Shown here: positions 45,991-55,946 of the stretch, in pieces
Layout: each line of letters opens with the position of its first letter
How positions within the stretch are numbered: position 1 is the stretch's first letter
Assembly (NCBI GenBank): GCA_002733605.1
Contig: NVWK01000004.1
Span: 124,001 to 188,000, forward strand
Reading direction: 5' to 3'
DNA length: 64,000 nucleotides
DNA from: Robiginitomaculum sp.
Lineage (GTDB): Bacteria; Pseudomonadota; Alphaproteobacteria; Caulobacterales; Maricaulaceae
Notes under the pieces: model-generated
Told to the model about the DNA's origin: nothing
Databases searched by the model: none
Seen by the model: the letters and a program-made list of their open reading frames with translations, nothing else
Made by a program: the position numbers and the translations under genes

Positions 45991-46056
45991 CTCCACAATT
46001 TTAATCTGTCCACGTCCCCAACCACCAAATCATTATTAGAAAGTAGTTTACAAAAT

Positions 46057-46066
46057 TAACTAGTTA
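46057..46066. promoter_or_regulatory. Perfect palindrome upstream of the acyltransferase operon
   Basis: TAACTAGTTA is a perfect 10-bp inverted repeat 43 bp before the ATG at 46110. It could be an operator for the winged-helix regulator encoded two genes later (inference). Confidence 0.35.
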
Positions 46067-46109
46067 TGCTTAAAGCACCCTCTTGATTTCGAATAAGGAG
46101 GACATAGTT

Positions 46110-47300
46110 ATGCCCAACACACCCACAGACCGGTTGCACGCGCTGGACGCGGTCAGAGCGTTTGCTCTGCTTCTCGGTATTTTTTACCACGCTACGATTT
46201 CGTTTTTCCCGGGCTGGATGCCCTGGCCGATCATGGATACACAAAGGAGTGTCGGGCTGGCGGGCGCGGGCTATGTTTCGCATATTTTCCGCATGAGTAC
46301 GTTCTTCTTCCTTGCCGGGTTTTTCGGGCATATGATGCATCAGCGCATCGGTACGACTGCCTTTATTAAAGGACGGCTAAAACGCATCGGCATTCCGTTT
46401 CTGGTAGGCTGGCCAATTATTTTCGGCGCGTTTATTGCGGTCGTGATCTGGGCCGTCTATGTGCAAAACGGTGGTAGTTTCCCCGAAAACCCGCCCCCAC
46501 AACCCCCGCTTACGTGGAAAACATTCCCCATGACCCATTTGTGGTTCTTGTATGTGCTGGCCATTTTCTATGTGGTGATGCTCGGCTTTCGCGCCCTTAT
46601 AGGCCTCATTGATCGCAAGCAAAGACTGGCAGGCGTGATTGACAAAGCGACCGTAGGTCTGTTCTCCACCCCGTTCTTGGCCGTGGTTCTTGCACTGCCC
46701 ATTACTATTGCATTGATCCTTCATGATCCGTGGTATGCTTGGTGGGGCATACCCACACCTGATTACGGGTTCTTGCCAAACACACCAGCGCTCATAGGAT
46801 ACGGAACAGCGTTCGTATTTGGCTGGGCGCTCCATCGTCAACCGAAACTGATCCATAGATTCGAGAAACCATGGCCGCTTTATTTCATTGCCGCCATAGG
46901 CTTTACCGCGATCTGCATATCCATGATTGGCATCAGCTCTTTGTTTGAAACCTTGCCTATGGGATGGAAAAAGGCTGGATATGCGGCCTCATACGGCCTT
47001 GCGATCTGGTGCTGGACATTTGCCTTTATCGGGGCGGCGCTTAGGTTTTTGTCAGGCTATAGCCCTGTACGGCGTTATCTGGCAGATAGCTCTTATTGGC
47101 TCTATCTGATCCATTTGCCAATCATCATGGCCGCGCAAGTCTTTGTTTCCCAGTTGGATATGAGCCCGTATGTGAAATATACACTGATCATGGGGGTTAG
47201 CCTGCCTGTCATGTTGCTTAGTTACCATCTCTTGGTAAGATATAGTTTCATTGGGGCCGTATTGAACGGGAAGAGAAAACCCAAACGGTCCAAAACATAA
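46110..47300 (+). CDS. Acyltransferase-3 family membrane protein
   Basis: A 396-residue membrane acyltransferase started at ATG 46110 with a near-ideal AAGGAGG at 46095-46101; nine codons upstream in frame are rejected. About ten hydrophobic helices are visible. The opening RLHALDAVRAFALLLGIFYHATISF has the conserved Asp-x-x-Arg and His of the family, which O-acylates surface glycans and related substrates. WFLYVLAIFYVVMLG and YLADSSYWLYLIHLPIIM are also typical. The substrate is unknown. First of three co-directional genes with a small membrane protein and a regulator. Confidence 0.88.
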   Translation: MPNTPTDRLHALDAVRAFALLLGIFYHATISFFPGWMPWPIMDTQRSVGLAGAGYVSHIFRMSTFFFLAGFFGHMMHQRIGTTAFIKGRLKRIGIPFLVGWPIIFGAFIAVVIWAVYVQNGGSFPENPPPQPPLTWKTFPMTHLWFLYVLAIFYVVMLGFRALIGLIDRKQRLAGVIDKATVGLFSTPFLAVVLALPITIALILHDPWYAWWGIPTPDYGFLPNTPALIGYGTAFVFGWALHRQPKLIHRFEKPWPLYFIAAIGFTAICISMIGISSLFETLPMGWKKAGYAASYGLAIWCWTFAFIGAALRFLSGYSPVRRYLADSSYWLYLIHLPIIMAAQVFVSQLDMSPYVKYTLIMGVSLPVMLLSYHLLVRYSFIGAVLNGKRKPKRSKT

Positions 47301-47315
47301 TACAGACGAGGTCGT

Positions 47316-47960
47316 ATGATGACAAATATAAACCCCAAAACGCTCGCAGACGACCTCGCTTTTATCCGCACACTGGTTGATGAACACCCAATGGCGTATA
47401 AAAGCATGGGCATCATCTATGCGGCCGCAGGCCTCATATACGGTTTTCAATGCTTTGCGAATTGGGCGCTGGTCAAATGGTATGCCGACCTCCCTACGAT
47501 TTTTTGGTTGGTTTTAGGTTTCGGGCCCACAGTTTTGTTTCTGGCCATAAATTTCTGGGTGCCCATGCGCTCCAAAGCAGACGCACGTCAAAAAGGTATT
47601 GCTACCCGTGCCATTGTGGCCGTGTTTGCAGGCGTAGGCATTGCCAATGCCGTCATGGCAGTCGTCTTTGGATTGGCGGCGTACCAACGTGGCGATTCTT
47701 CACTTTGGCTGTTTTTCCCCGTTGTCGTTTGTGCATTTCAAGGGGCCGTTTGGTGTGCTGTAGCCATGATACAAAGACGAACATGGATGTGGGTAACGGC
47801 GATCGGGTGGTTTGTAGGCTCATTCGGGCTTAGCCTGAGCGTGCCAGAAATTGGGGCACCTTTTGATACCAATTACTTGCTCGCCCTTGGCCTCATCATG
47901 TTTGCCTTGATGGGTTTGCCCGGCATTATTATGATGCGTAGTGCAGATAAAACTGCATAG
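47316..47960 (+). CDS. Unknown multi-pass membrane protein
   Basis: A 214-residue protein with about six membrane helices (near 28-48, 58-78, 96-118, 127-147, 158-176, 185-203) and short charged ends. I do not recognise a family motif. ATG 47319 (MTNINPK) is an equal alternative. It sits 15 bp after the acyltransferase and 27 bp before a winged-helix regulator. Small membrane proteins paired with this regulator type are often its target (inference). Confidence 0.75.
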   Translation: MMTNINPKTLADDLAFIRTLVDEHPMAYKSMGIIYAAAGLIYGFQCFANWALVKWYADLPTIFWLVLGFGPTVLFLAINFWVPMRSKADARQKGIATRAIVAVFAGVGIANAVMAVVFGLAAYQRGDSSLWLFFPVVVCAFQGAVWCAVAMIQRRTWMWVTAIGWFVGSFGLSLSVPEIGAPFDTNYLLALGLIMFALMGLPGIIMMRSADKTA

Positions 47961-47987
47961 TTTCGACCCTTAAGCTTAGCGGATCAC

Positions 47988-48302
47988 ATGTCTAAAAAAT
48001 CTGATTTCAATATCGAGAAAATTGACGATCTCATCCATAGCCGGTTGCGGCTTGGCATTATGGCCTATTTGGCCAATGCGGAATCGGCTACATTTTCAGA
48101 GTTGAAGGCCGTCCTAAATGCGGCGGCGGGCAATCTCTCCATTCAAATTCGCAAGCTTGAAGACGCAAGCTATATCAAGGTCGACAAGAAATTCGTCGGA
48201 CGTAAACCGCAGACGACAACCCGTTTGACCACAAAAGGGCGAAAAGCTTTTTCACAATATCTGGCCGCACTTACCGATATTGTCGGCAATACACTCAACT
48301 AG
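47988..48302 (+). CDS. Winged-helix DNA-binding protein
   Basis: A 104-residue protein consisting almost wholly of a winged helix: IDDLIHSRLRLGIMAYLANAESATFSELKAVLNAAAGNLSIQIRKLEDASYIKVDKKFVGRKPQTTTRLTTKGRKAFSQYL. The RxRLxIMxxL start, the NLSxQIRKLE recognition helix and the TxxxLTxxGRxAF wing match the small MarR/ArsR-like regulators (HTH_34 type). Last of a three-gene set and likely to control that set. No effector-binding domain is present. Confidence 0.87.
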   Translation: MSKKSDFNIEKIDDLIHSRLRLGIMAYLANAESATFSELKAVLNAAAGNLSIQIRKLEDASYIKVDKKFVGRKPQTTTRLTTKGRKAFSQYLAALTDIVGNTLN

Positions 48303-48345
48303 GCACGGGTTGAAAGTTGACGGTCTTGTAAAATACACCATTATA

Positions 48346-48359
48346 TGTTACCGCTACCA
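48346..48359. promoter_or_regulatory. LacI-type operator before the CBM-like gene
   Basis: TGTTACCGCTACCA, 12 of 14 to the locus operator, 24 bp before the ATG at 48384. It ties this secreted protein to the predicted xylan regulon. Confidence 0.55.
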
Positions 48360-48383
48360 GCATAAGTAGGGGGGAGTACACTT

Positions 48384-49022
48384 ATGTGGAGAAAATATTT
48401 AGCACTGAGCACATCTGCAGTGTTGGCATCTACGTTATTGGCATTTGCCATACCTGCGGCTGCGCAAGAAATGAGTGAAGCCGAGGTTTTGAAGGCTTAC
48501 GGGGACGCTCTGGGGGGCGACATGCTCAACAATCCGTTGAATGTGCGTTGGAAAACCAAGGGTAAGGATAAGAAAACCAAAGTCGTCAAAGCATCCGAGA
48601 TACAAGGGCAATATGCCTACCAGGTGAAAGTGAAAAAATCACATCCCAACCCGTGGGACGTGTCGATTAACAATCCGCTTGTCAAAGGCCTGCGCTCTGG
48701 TGATGCGGTGCAAATCATGTTGTGGGCCCGGGCTTCTACACCGAATGAGGCCAGTGGCGCCGGTGTTGTTCAGGTTCGACTACAACTCATAGCGGCACCC
48801 TATACAGGGGTTGCGGAAAGCATGGTTACTTTGAGCGAAAACTGGCAATTGCATTATGTAAACGGCATTGCCAAACAAGACTATAAGGCCAAAGATTTAG
48901 TGCTTGCCTTTAATATCGGGAAAGTAAAGCAGACGGTGGAATTTGGTCAGTTCTATGTGCTTAACAAAGGACAGAATGTTGATCTGGGCGCGCTCCCGAC
49001 CAAGAGCGTTGATCTGAACTAA
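48384..49022 (+). CDS. Secreted stand-alone CBM-like beta-sandwich protein
   Basis: A 212-residue exported protein (signal peptide 1-27, cut after AAA near AQEMS). The rest resembles the CBM4/9/22-type jelly roll that is usually fused to GH10 enzymes: YAYQVKVKKSHPNPWDVSINNPLVKGLRSGDAVQIMLWARAST, VRLQLIAAPYTGVAESMVTLSENWQLHYVNG, LVLAFNIGKVKQTVEFGQFYVLNKG. There is no catalytic domain, so a free-standing polysaccharide-binding or capture role is suggested (inference from fold resemblance by eye). It has its own operator and its own strong terminator, so it is a single-gene unit. Confidence 0.7.
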   Translation: MWRKYLALSTSAVLASTLLAFAIPAAAQEMSEAEVLKAYGDALGGDMLNNPLNVRWKTKGKDKKTKVVKASEIQGQYAYQVKVKKSHPNPWDVSINNPLVKGLRSGDAVQIMLWARASTPNEASGAGVVQVRLQLIAAPYTGVAESMVTLSENWQLHYVNGIAKQDYKAKDLVLAFNIGKVKQTVEFGQFYVLNKGQNVDLGALPTKSVDLN

Positions 49023-49053
49023 GCTAGGCTTCTCTTTGGGGAAGAAGAGGGGC

Positions 49054-49093
49054 ATCGGGAAGGCTGGACATATCCCGCCTTCCCGATTTTTTT
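49054..49093 (+). terminator. Strong rho-independent terminator
   Basis: Stem ATCGGGAAGGC/GCCTTCCCGAT (11 bp, perfect), loop TGGACATATCCC, then seven T. It closes the CBM-like gene. Confidence 0.93.
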
Positions 49094-49121
49094 ATGCGCC
49101 GTATTTTATTGGCTGATTATT

Positions 49122-51017
49122 TTACTCGCCCAGATAAGCGCTGAGCCAGAACAATGGCGCGTTCCAGTTAATCGCAACCTCGTTCATAGAATAGGATTCC
49201 ACATGATCCTTGAAACAGGTCTGGGGTTTGCAGTTTTCATAAATTTTGCGCGCAATCGGATCAGCAGGCCGGTTAAAATTAGCCCCGCCCGATAAAGCCC
49301 CCGGTGGTGGTGGTGGCAAATCATCGCTGAGCGAATGGGCCCAAAAGCGGTGATGGGGGTGCAGCATAGGATTTTCGCCATATCCTGAAATATAGGACTG
49401 GTCGATAGGGTTACGCCCCAACATATAATCCATCATATCAATCGCACTGGTCCGGTATTTTTCATCGCCCGTGAAATCATGGGCAAGCGCAAATATAATG
49501 CCGCGATTGGAAAAATCAGAATTTGATCCCCAAGTATAGGGTCTGGAAAATGCAAGTCTATAGCCCTGACTTTTAGTTTGGGCTACGTATCTATCCGCCG
49601 TTCCAACCAGAGCTTTACGGGCCGCAGTTTGATCCGCAGACGGGACACCGGACGGCGCCACAGCCAGAGAGATCGTCCCGAGCGTATCGACCGTGTTCCA
49701 GCTTATATCTCCGCGCCCGTCCGTTGTGGCGGGCGGGGTTGCGAGATGCACATCGGACGCACGCATATCTTTTTCATATTCGCTTTCGCCAGTCGTAATA
49801 TACAGCTCGGTCGCGGCCCAACTAAACTCGTCATCGACGCGGCGATCGCCATAACCGCCGCCGCCGCCGCCCGTCACCGTATAGGCCCACACATCGGGTA
49901 TGTTTTTGGCCGCCTTATAGGCTTTCTTCGACGCACTTAAACACTGCGCAGAAAAGGCAGGATCAATGTCTTTCCACAGCCGCGCACACTGGGCACCAAC
50001 AGCGGCCAAGTTCAAAGTTGCAGCTGTCGACGGATACATAAGATAGCGGGTTTCGGGGTCGAGATGCGGCGGCATCACCATGGCTGTCCAGTGTTCGTCA
50101 TGGACTTTATGATGCACCATGCCGGTGACATCGAAATCCGTAAACTCCAGCTTGCCGTCGCGAATACGTTGATCACCGCGCGGCAAACGCATCTTGGTAC
50201 CGTCCGGCACTTGCATGGCCAACATAAATTCTAGGTTCCAGCGCACTTCATCCAGTAAGTCCGGTACCTGGTTTTCCCGTTCCGGAATGCTGAACATGCC
50301 GTCCGCAACTGCTTTGCTGGCAGACGGGTTTGACAGGCTACGCTCATAATAATTCAATAAAGTCCAGACGGTGACCCCGCTATTGACCACATATTTTCCC
50401 TGATCGCCAGCGTCATACCAACCCTTGGACACATCAAGCGTGTAATCGCATCCACTCCATATATTGCCGAACACGTCCTCGGGGCCATAGCAGGTGGCGG
50501 TATCGGGCGCATGGCCGGCAGGGCGGGCCCACTTTTCACCACCCGCATATTTGGCTTCGATCGGGGTGCCACTGCGTTGGTGATAATAGAAAGACGCCAC
50601 ATCATATCTCAACTGGCCATAGACATTTTCCGAGATTGTAAACGGGTGGCTTTTAGTGCCGTTCAACACCAATTGAAGCCCGTCACCAGAGCCCGTGTAT
50701 TCACTAAAATCGATCTGGTGAACGTGCGCTTCCGAGCCGGTATTTATGCCAAATGGTACGGACAGGCCGGACGCGAGCGTTTCGCCTGCGCCTGTTTGCA
50801 ATTGCCACTCCAATGGTTGTTTCGCGTCCGTAACCGCAATGGCAATTTTACTGCGCTTGGGTAAAAATCCATGCTGGTTTAGATGCACGGCTTTCACGAT
50901 CTGAGATGTGCTGGATGTTTCCACTTCACTGTCTGCCTGGCTCTCCGATGCGCAACCCGATAGGCCCAGCACCATAGACATAGCCAGTGCCGAAACCTTT
51001 GCATATTTCATAACCAT
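49122..51017 (-). CDS. GH9 endoglucanase-type lipoprotein
   Basis: A 631-residue family 9 glycoside hydrolase exported as a lipoprotein (lipobox LSGC, Cys22). An N-terminal Ig-like domain (~40-130: KAVHLNQHGFLPKRSKIAIAV) precedes the (alpha/alpha)6 barrel. Catalytic Asp pair in YDAGDQGKYV (Asp202, Asp205), HPHHRFWAHS substrate-binding motif, and acid Glu613 in MNEVAINWNAP. Members act on cellulose, mixed-linkage glucan, xyloglucan or as exo-glucosidases. In this locus, removal of beta-glucan associated with xylan is plausible. A 13-of-14 operator lies 76 bp upstream. Confidence 0.92.
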   Translation of the reverse strand: MVMKYAKVSALAMSMVLGLSGCASESQADSEVETSSTSQIVKAVHLNQHGFLPKRSKIAIAVTDAKQPLEWQLQTGAGETLASGLSVPFGINTGSEAHVHQIDFSEYTGSGDGLQLVLNGTKSHPFTISENVYGQLRYDVASFYYHQRSGTPIEAKYAGGEKWARPAGHAPDTATCYGPEDVFGNIWSGCDYTLDVSKGWYDAGDQGKYVVNSGVTVWTLLNYYERSLSNPSASKAVADGMFSIPERENQVPDLLDEVRWNLEFMLAMQVPDGTKMRLPRGDQRIRDGKLEFTDFDVTGMVHHKVHDEHWTAMVMPPHLDPETRYLMYPSTAATLNLAAVGAQCARLWKDIDPAFSAQCLSASKKAYKAAKNIPDVWAYTVTGGGGGGYGDRRVDDEFSWAATELYITTGESEYEKDMRASDVHLATPPATTDGRGDISWNTVDTLGTISLAVAPSGVPSADQTAARKALVGTADRYVAQTKSQGYRLAFSRPYTWGSNSDFSNRGIIFALAHDFTGDEKYRTSAIDMMDYMLGRNPIDQSYISGYGENPMLHPHHRFWAHSLSDDLPPPPPGALSGGANFNRPADPIARKIYENCKPQTCFKDHVESYSMNEVAINWNAPLFWLSAYLGE

Positions 51018-51092
51018 ATCTATTTCCCCAATTCTGTTCCCCGTAAGCGCCCGCTCTACATGTTTATAGATTTCACGAGGTATACCCGTTAA

Positions 51093-51106
51093 TGTTAGCG
51101 CTAAAA
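51093..51106. promoter_or_regulatory. LacI-type operator before GH9
   Basis: TGTTAGCGCTAAAA, 13 of 14 to the locus operator, in the 138-bp gap between the GH9 start and the kdgK stop. It is on the GH9 promoter side. Confidence 0.7.
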
Positions 51107-51155
51107 TAATCGCATATAGGGGGCGTTTTGACCAGCCTAAAAGTTGGGTCGGAGC

Positions 51156-52166
51156 TTACCGTTTTACGTCCAGCGACCCGCCGTCCATCAAAGCTTCGAC
51201 ATCGGCACTGGATACAAGGTTGAAATCCCCAGGCACAGAATGTTTGATCACAGAGGCGGCCATACCAAACTCGACCGCATGGGCTGGATCGGATTTCGCT
51301 TCAAGAGCGTGTAGCACTCCGGCGGCAAATGCGTCCCCTGCCCCGATACGGTCGACGATACCTGACAGGGCATAGCTTTTCGATTCCCATGTTTTGTCGC
51401 GGCTGCGGATTTCAGCCCATAATGTTTGTTCGCGGACACTGCTGAGGGTGCGCGATGTATTGGCAATGTATTTAAGGCGCGGAAATTCTCTAAACGCCAA
51501 ACTATAGGCCCTTTTGCGATCCTCAGGCGAAAACTTCCGGCCAAAGATCAAACCAATATCACGCTCGTTAATAAAGGCGATTGTGGCGTGGCGGAGAATG
51601 TCTTTCAAAATAGCTGGCCCATCCGATGACCAGGCCTGCCAAAGTTGCGCGCGATAATTGCCGTCAAAGGAAACCCCGATACCGTTTTCCTTGGCCGCTT
51701 TTACGGCCCGCAGAGCAGCCTCGGCTGGCCCCGGGCCAACAGCGGGCGTAATGCCGGAAATATGCAAAAAACTGGCCCCGTCCAAAATCTGCGCCCAATC
51801 CAGATCCTCTGCCCCCATCGTGGCAAAAGCGGAATCGGCCCTATCATAAACAATTTCGGAGGCGCGCAGGACGGCGCCGCTACTGAGAAAGTATAAACCC
51901 ATCCGGCCCGGCGTGCGCGAAATATTGGCAATGTTGACGCCATGTCGGCGCAACTCGCCGATGGCGCTGGCCCCGAGAACGTTATCCGTCACCACGCTGG
52001 CAAAGACCGCGTCATGACCAAACTGGGCCAGAGATACGGCTACATTTGCTTCCGCGCCACCAACACAGACGTCCAGCCGGGGCGTTTGCAGTAATTTTTC
52101 AGCGCCCGGGGCCCCCATGCGGAGTAATAATTCACCGAAACAGACAATTTTTGACATTTTCGGCAT
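51156..52166 (-). CDS. kdgK: 2-keto-3-deoxygluconate kinase (PfkB family)
   Basis: A 336-residue sugar kinase. The start is ATG 52166 (MPKMSKIVCFGELLLRMGAPG) with GGGAAA in front; the open frame to 52229 is basic and unlikely. PfkB marks are the N-terminal GELL, VGGAEANVAVSLAQFGHDAVF (near 33-53) and the C-terminal DRIGAGDAFAAGVLHALE with the catalytic Asp. KdgK phosphorylates KDG from ManD to KDPG, which joins the Entner-Doudoroff pathway. Divergent from xylB, sharing a palindromic operator. Confidence 0.9.
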   Translation of the reverse strand: MPKMSKIVCFGELLLRMGAPGAEKLLQTPRLDVCVGGAEANVAVSLAQFGHDAVFASVVTDNVLGASAIGELRRHGVNIANISRTPGRMGLYFLSSGAVLRASEIVYDRADSAFATMGAEDLDWAQILDGASFLHISGITPAVGPGPAEAALRAVKAAKENGIGVSFDGNYRAQLWQAWSSDGPAILKDILRHATIAFINERDIGLIFGRKFSPEDRKRAYSLAFREFPRLKYIANTSRTLSSVREQTLWAEIRSRDKTWESKSYALSGIVDRIGAGDAFAAGVLHALEAKSDPAHAVEFGMAASVIKHSVPGDFNLVSSADVEALMDGGSLDVKR

Positions 52167-52332
52167 TTCGTTTTTCCCTTTTCCCGTGTCTGAACGGGGG
52201 TTTTCGTGTCTAATTCTGCGTCTTCTCACGGTTTTTAACTCCTTAAAGCAATACTTTTCCCGATTTTACGGGCGAAACTGCAAAAATACACCTTCTTTTC
52301 AACAAAGTGCGACAAACCATTTGACCAGAAAA

Positions 52333-52350
52333 AATGATAACGCTATCATT
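52333..52350. promoter_or_regulatory. Second-class operator between kdgK and xylB
   Basis: AATGATAACGCTATCATT: 7-bp perfect arms around ACGC. It differs from the main operator class (TGATA arms instead of TGTTA) and is closer to the zwf site at 59248. It lies 48 bp before xylB and 167 bp before kdgK. Confidence 0.7.
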
Positions 52351-52397
52351 AGCTAGACTGTGAAGCTGGGAACTAACATATTTTATAAGGATATTCA

Positions 52398-53858
52398 ATG
52401 TATCTGGGTATTGATATTGGCACATCTGGGATTAAAGCCGTCTTGGTAGACGAGAGCGGCATCGTCGTGGATCAATCCCATGCAGAGCTGGAAGTTCACC
52501 GCCCGCACCCGTTATGGTCAGAGCAAGTGCCGTCGGATTGGTGGTCTGCCACCAATCGGGCCGTCAGCGCCCTTGATCCGAAATACCGGTCCGGCGTCAA
52601 AGCTGTTGGCCTGTCCGGGCAAATGCACGGCGCGACCCTGATCGGCGAAGACGGCAGTGCCGTACGCCCTGCCATGTTGTGGAATGATGGACGCTCTCTG
52701 GCCGAGTGTGCGGAGCTTGAAGAGCGCATACCTACTTTACGCGAAATTACCGGCAATTGCGCCATGCCCGGATTTACGGCCCCCAAAGTTGAATGGGTCA
52801 GAAAGCACGAACCGGACGTATTTGCAAAAACCAAGAAAATCATCCTGCCAAAAGATTATATCCGCCTGCGCATGACCGGGAGCTATGCTTCCGATATGTC
52901 CGACAGTGCTGGTACGCTGTGGCTGGACACGGCCAAGCGCGACTGGTCATCAGTCATGTTGGGCGGATGCGAATTAAGCGAAGACCATATGCCGGAATTA
53001 TTTGAAGGCAATACCTTTACCGGAAAGCTGCGCGCAGAACTTGCCGAAGCTTGGGGCATGGGCCGCGTGCCTGTTGCGGCCGGTGGTGGTGATAATGCGG
53101 CGGGCGCGATTGGCTCTGGCATATATCGGCGCGGAGATGCGTTTTTGTCTTTGGGAACGTCCGGCGTGATTTTCCTGGCTGACGATTCCTATCGTCCGAA
53201 CCCGGACGGGGGCGTGCATACATTCTGTCATGCCCTGCCCGATAAATGGCATCAAATGTCGGTGATGCTCAGCGCGGCCAGTGCTGTCGACTGGGTCGCC
53301 AAAACTACAGGATTTAAAGACCCGGTCGCCCTTTATGACAGTGTAGCAGATCGGGCCCAACCAACAGCAAGCGAATATTTTCTACCTTATCTTTCCGGTG
53401 AACGTACGCCTCACAATAACCCGCTTGCCCAAGGCGTATTTTTTGGACTGACCCACGAGAGCGATCCTGTGGCTTTGGGACAAGCGGCGCTTGAAGGGGT
53501 TGCGTTTGGCATGGCGGACGGGATTACGGCCCTGAAAGATACCGGCGCGCGCATAGAAACCCTGTCCGTGATTGGCGGCGGCGCGCGATCAGCCTATTGG
53601 GGGAAAATACTGGCATCGGTCTTTGATCTGCCTTTGATTTACCGTGACGGCGGCACGGTTGGCCCTGCCTATGGGGCGGCACGTCTGGCACGTCTGGCTG
53701 ATTTAAACGAGCCGTTCGAGGATGTGTGCACACCGCCAAAAATCATCGATATTATCGAGCCTGACGCCGATTTACGCGACCTTTACGCCCAAAAACGAAC
53801 CATCTTCACGCAGCTTTACAGCTCGCTTTCAAATCTTTTTACGGAGAACCAAACATGA
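52398..53858 (+). CDS. xylB: Xylulokinase
   Basis: A 486-residue FGGY-family kinase that phosphorylates D-xylulose to xylulose-5-phosphate. Marks are [18 protein letters not shown] at the N-terminus, [30 protein letters not shown], and [15 protein letters not shown] with the catalytic Asp. The stop overlaps the xylA start (ATGA). The second-class operator is in its promoter region. Confidence 0.96.
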   Translation: MYLGIDIGTSGIKAVLVDESGIVVDQSHAELEVHRPHPLWSEQVPSDWWSATNRAVSALDPKYRSGVKAVGLSGQMHGATLIGEDGSAVRPAMLWNDGRSLAECAELEERIPTLREITGNCAMPGFTAPKVEWVRKHEPDVFAKTKKIILPKDYIRLRMTGSYASDMSDSAGTLWLDTAKRDWSSVMLGGCELSEDHMPELFEGNTFTGKLRAELAEAWGMGRVPVAAGGGDNAAGAIGSGIYRRGDAFLSLGTSGVIFLADDSYRPNPDGGVHTFCHALPDKWHQMSVMLSAASAVDWVAKTTGFKDPVALYDSVADRAQPTASEYFLPYLSGERTPHNNPLAQGVFFGLTHESDPVALGQAALEGVAFGMADGITALKDTGARIETLSVIGGGARSAYWGKILASVFDLPLIYRDGGTVGPAYGAARLARLADLNEPFEDVCTPPKIIDIIEPDADLRDLYAQKRTIFTQLYSSLSNLFTENQT

Positions 53859-55174
53859 GCAGAACTTTCTTTGACCACATTCCAGAAATTAAATTCGAAG
53901 GGCCGGACAGCACGTCTGCGCTCGCCTTTAAATATTATGACAAGGACAAGAAAGTTCTTGGCAAAACCATGGCCGAACATTTGCGGATCGCGGTGTGTTA
54001 CTGGCATTCCTTTTGCTGGGATGGTGCCGATGTATTTGGGGCTGGCGGATTTGACCGCCCATGGATCAAGCCGGTTACGGATCAAAAAGCGGCGGACGAG
54101 AAGCTGGACGCGGCGTTTGAATTTTTCCAAAAGCTGGGCAACCCGTATTTCTGCTTTCATGATGTAGACGTGATGGCAAGTGCCGAGACGCCGAAAGAAC
54201 ATGTGGAAAACTTTGCGAATATCGTCGATAAAATCGAGGCTAAAATCGCTCAAACCGGCGTTAAGCTGCTTTGGGGTACGGCCAATATGTTCTCGCATCC
54301 GCGTTATATGGCGGGTGCGGCTTCGAACCCGAACCCTGATGTGACCGCGTTTGCAGCGTTGCAGGTACAGGAATGTCTGGCCGCTACACATCGTCTTGGT
54401 GGTGCCAATTATGTGCTTTGGGGTGGCCGCGAAGGCTATGATACAATTCTGAACACACGTGTTGGACAGGAAATGGAACAGCTTGGCCGCTTCTTCAACA
54501 TGGTTGTCGAGTACAAACACAAGATTGGCTTTAAAGGCGATATCCTGATCGAGCCAAAACCACACGAGCCGACAAAGCATCAATATGACCGCGATGTTGG
54601 TACTGTGTACGGGTTCTTGAAAGCCCATGGTCTTGAAAACGAAGTTAAGGTGAATATCGAACCTAACCACGCCACTTTGGCCGGCAACAGTTTCGAGCAC
54701 GAGATTGAAATGGCCAATGCGTTCGGCATTTTCGGCTCTATCGACTTTAATCGCGGCGACCCGCAAAACGGTTGGGACACGGACCAGTTCCCCAATGATC
54801 TGCGCGAAACCACGACGGCATTGTATTACATTTTGAAAGGCGGCGGTTTCAAAAACGGCGGCTCCAATTTCGATGCCAAAGTGCGTCGTCAAAGTATTGA
54901 TCTGGATGATTTGTTCCACGGCCATGTTGGCGGGATGGATTTGTTGGGTCGGGCGCTGGAAAATGCGGCCGCTTTGATCGAGAGCGAGAAACTGTCCGGC
55001 TTTGTTGAGGCACGTTACTCGGGATGGAAATCCGGCATGGGCGCAAAAATGATGGACGGGTCTGCGAGCCTGACAGATATGGCTGCACATGCGCTTAAAG
55101 AAAATAATTCACCTACGCCTGTTTCTGGTCGTCAGGAAATGTTAGAGAACATTGTCACTGACTTTACCAAGTAG
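53855..55174 (+). CDS. xylA: Xylose isomerase
   Basis: A 439-residue class II xylose isomerase converting D-xylose to D-xylulose. Catalytic His102 and Asp105 are in CFHDVDVM. The metal-site signature [15 protein letters not shown] is complete, and [14 protein letters not shown] [18 protein letters not shown] and GSIDFNRGD follow. Second gene of xylBA-tal. Many Caulobacterales use the oxidative Weimberg route instead, so the isomerase pathway here is a useful lineage marker. A long antisense frame (53816-55090) is a coding shadow. Confidence 0.97.
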   Translation: MSRTFFDHIPEIKFEGPDSTSALAFKYYDKDKKVLGKTMAEHLRIAVCYWHSFCWDGADVFGAGGFDRPWIKPVTDQKAADEKLDAAFEFFQKLGNPYFCFHDVDVMASAETPKEHVENFANIVDKIEAKIAQTGVKLLWGTANMFSHPRYMAGAASNPNPDVTAFAALQVQECLAATHRLGGANYVLWGGREGYDTILNTRVGQEMEQLGRFFNMVVEYKHKIGFKGDILIEPKPHEPTKHQYDRDVGTVYGFLKAHGLENEVKVNIEPNHATLAGNSFEHEIEMANAFGIFGSIDFNRGDPQNGWDTDQFPNDLRETTTALYYILKGGGFKNGGSNFDAKVRRQSIDLDDLFHGHVGGMDLLGRALENAAALIESEKLSGFVEARYSGWKSGMGAKMMDGSASLTDMAAHALKENNSPTPVSGRQEMLENIVTDFTK

Positions 55175-55194
55175 GTTTTTAAGAGAGAACGAAT

Positions 55195-55848
55195 ATGAAA
55201 TTTTTTGTTGATAGCGCTGATTTAGATCAAATCGCCGCGCTAAACGATATTGGCCTTGTGGATGGTGTGACCACCAACCCGTCTATTATTGCCAAATCAG
55301 GTCGCGACTTTAAAGAAGTTGTTGCCGAGATTTGTGCGCTGGTCGAAGGGCCGGTCAGTGCTGAAGTTATCGCGATGGATACGGACGGCATGTTGGCTGA
55401 GGGGCGCGAGCTTCGTAAAATTGCCGACAATATTTGCGTGAAACTGCCTTTGACCATGGAGGGTTTGAAAGCCTGTAAAATCTTTTCCCGTGAAGGTATC
55501 TCGACCAATGTCACTTTGTGCTTCTCTGCCAATCAGGCATTGCTGGCAGCGAAATGTGGCGCGTCATTTATCTCGCCTTTCATTGGTCGCCTAGATGATA
55601 TCACCCAAGACGGTATCGAGTTGATCGAAGACATTCGGATGATTTATGACAATTACGGCTATGAGACAGAAATTCTGGCCGCGTCTATTCGCAATGTGAA
55701 CCACATTAAAGACTGTGCACTTGTTGGCGCAGACGTGATTACCTCTCCGCCAGACGTTATTCGTAAAATGGCCAACCATCCTCTGACCGATGCGGGTCTT
55801 GCCGGGTTTATGAAGGACTGGAAGAAGACGGGCCAAACAATCCTCTAA
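55195..55848 (+). CDS. Transaldolase-like / fructose-6-phosphate aldolase family protein
   Basis: A 217-residue class I aldolase of the short TalC/Fsa subfamily. [13 protein letters not shown] at the start, TTNPSII, Schiff-base Lys83 in [30 protein letters not shown] and LAASIRN are all standard. It probably works as transaldolase in the non-oxidative pentose phosphate pathway, recycling xylulose-5-phosphate carbon from XylB; fructose-6-phosphate aldolase activity is the alternative. Lies 20 bp after xylA and ends the operon before a strong terminator. Confidence 0.92.
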   Translation: MKFFVDSADLDQIAALNDIGLVDGVTTNPSIIAKSGRDFKEVVAEICALVEGPVSAEVIAMDTDGMLAEGRELRKIADNICVKLPLTMEGLKACKIFSREGISTNVTLCFSANQALLAAKCGASFISPFIGRLDDITQDGIELIEDIRMIYDNYGYETEILAASIRNVNHIKDCALVGADVITSPPDVIRKMANHPLTDAGLAGFMKDWKKTGQTIL

Positions 55849-55870
55849 GGATTGGGATCAGAACATATAG

Positions 55871-55902
55871 AAAGCCGGAACGTTTTGCGTTCCGGCTTTT
55901 TT
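55871..55902 (+). terminator. Strong terminator after the xylBA-tal operon
   Basis: Stem AAAGCCGGAACG/CGTTCCGGCTTT (12 bp, perfect), loop TTTTG, ending in a six-T run. It also faces the convergent esterase gene ending at 55947 and has A-rich bases on the other side, so it may act in both directions. Confidence 0.92.
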
Positions 55903-55946
55903 ATTGCGCTTAGTGCAGTGTTAAAAATCTAAAAGCTTGCGCCCTG

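Noticed and set aside
53816..55090. Long minus-strand frame (424 residues) opposite xylA
   Set aside because: It mirrors xylA codons, has no recognisable domain, and xylA is unmistakable.
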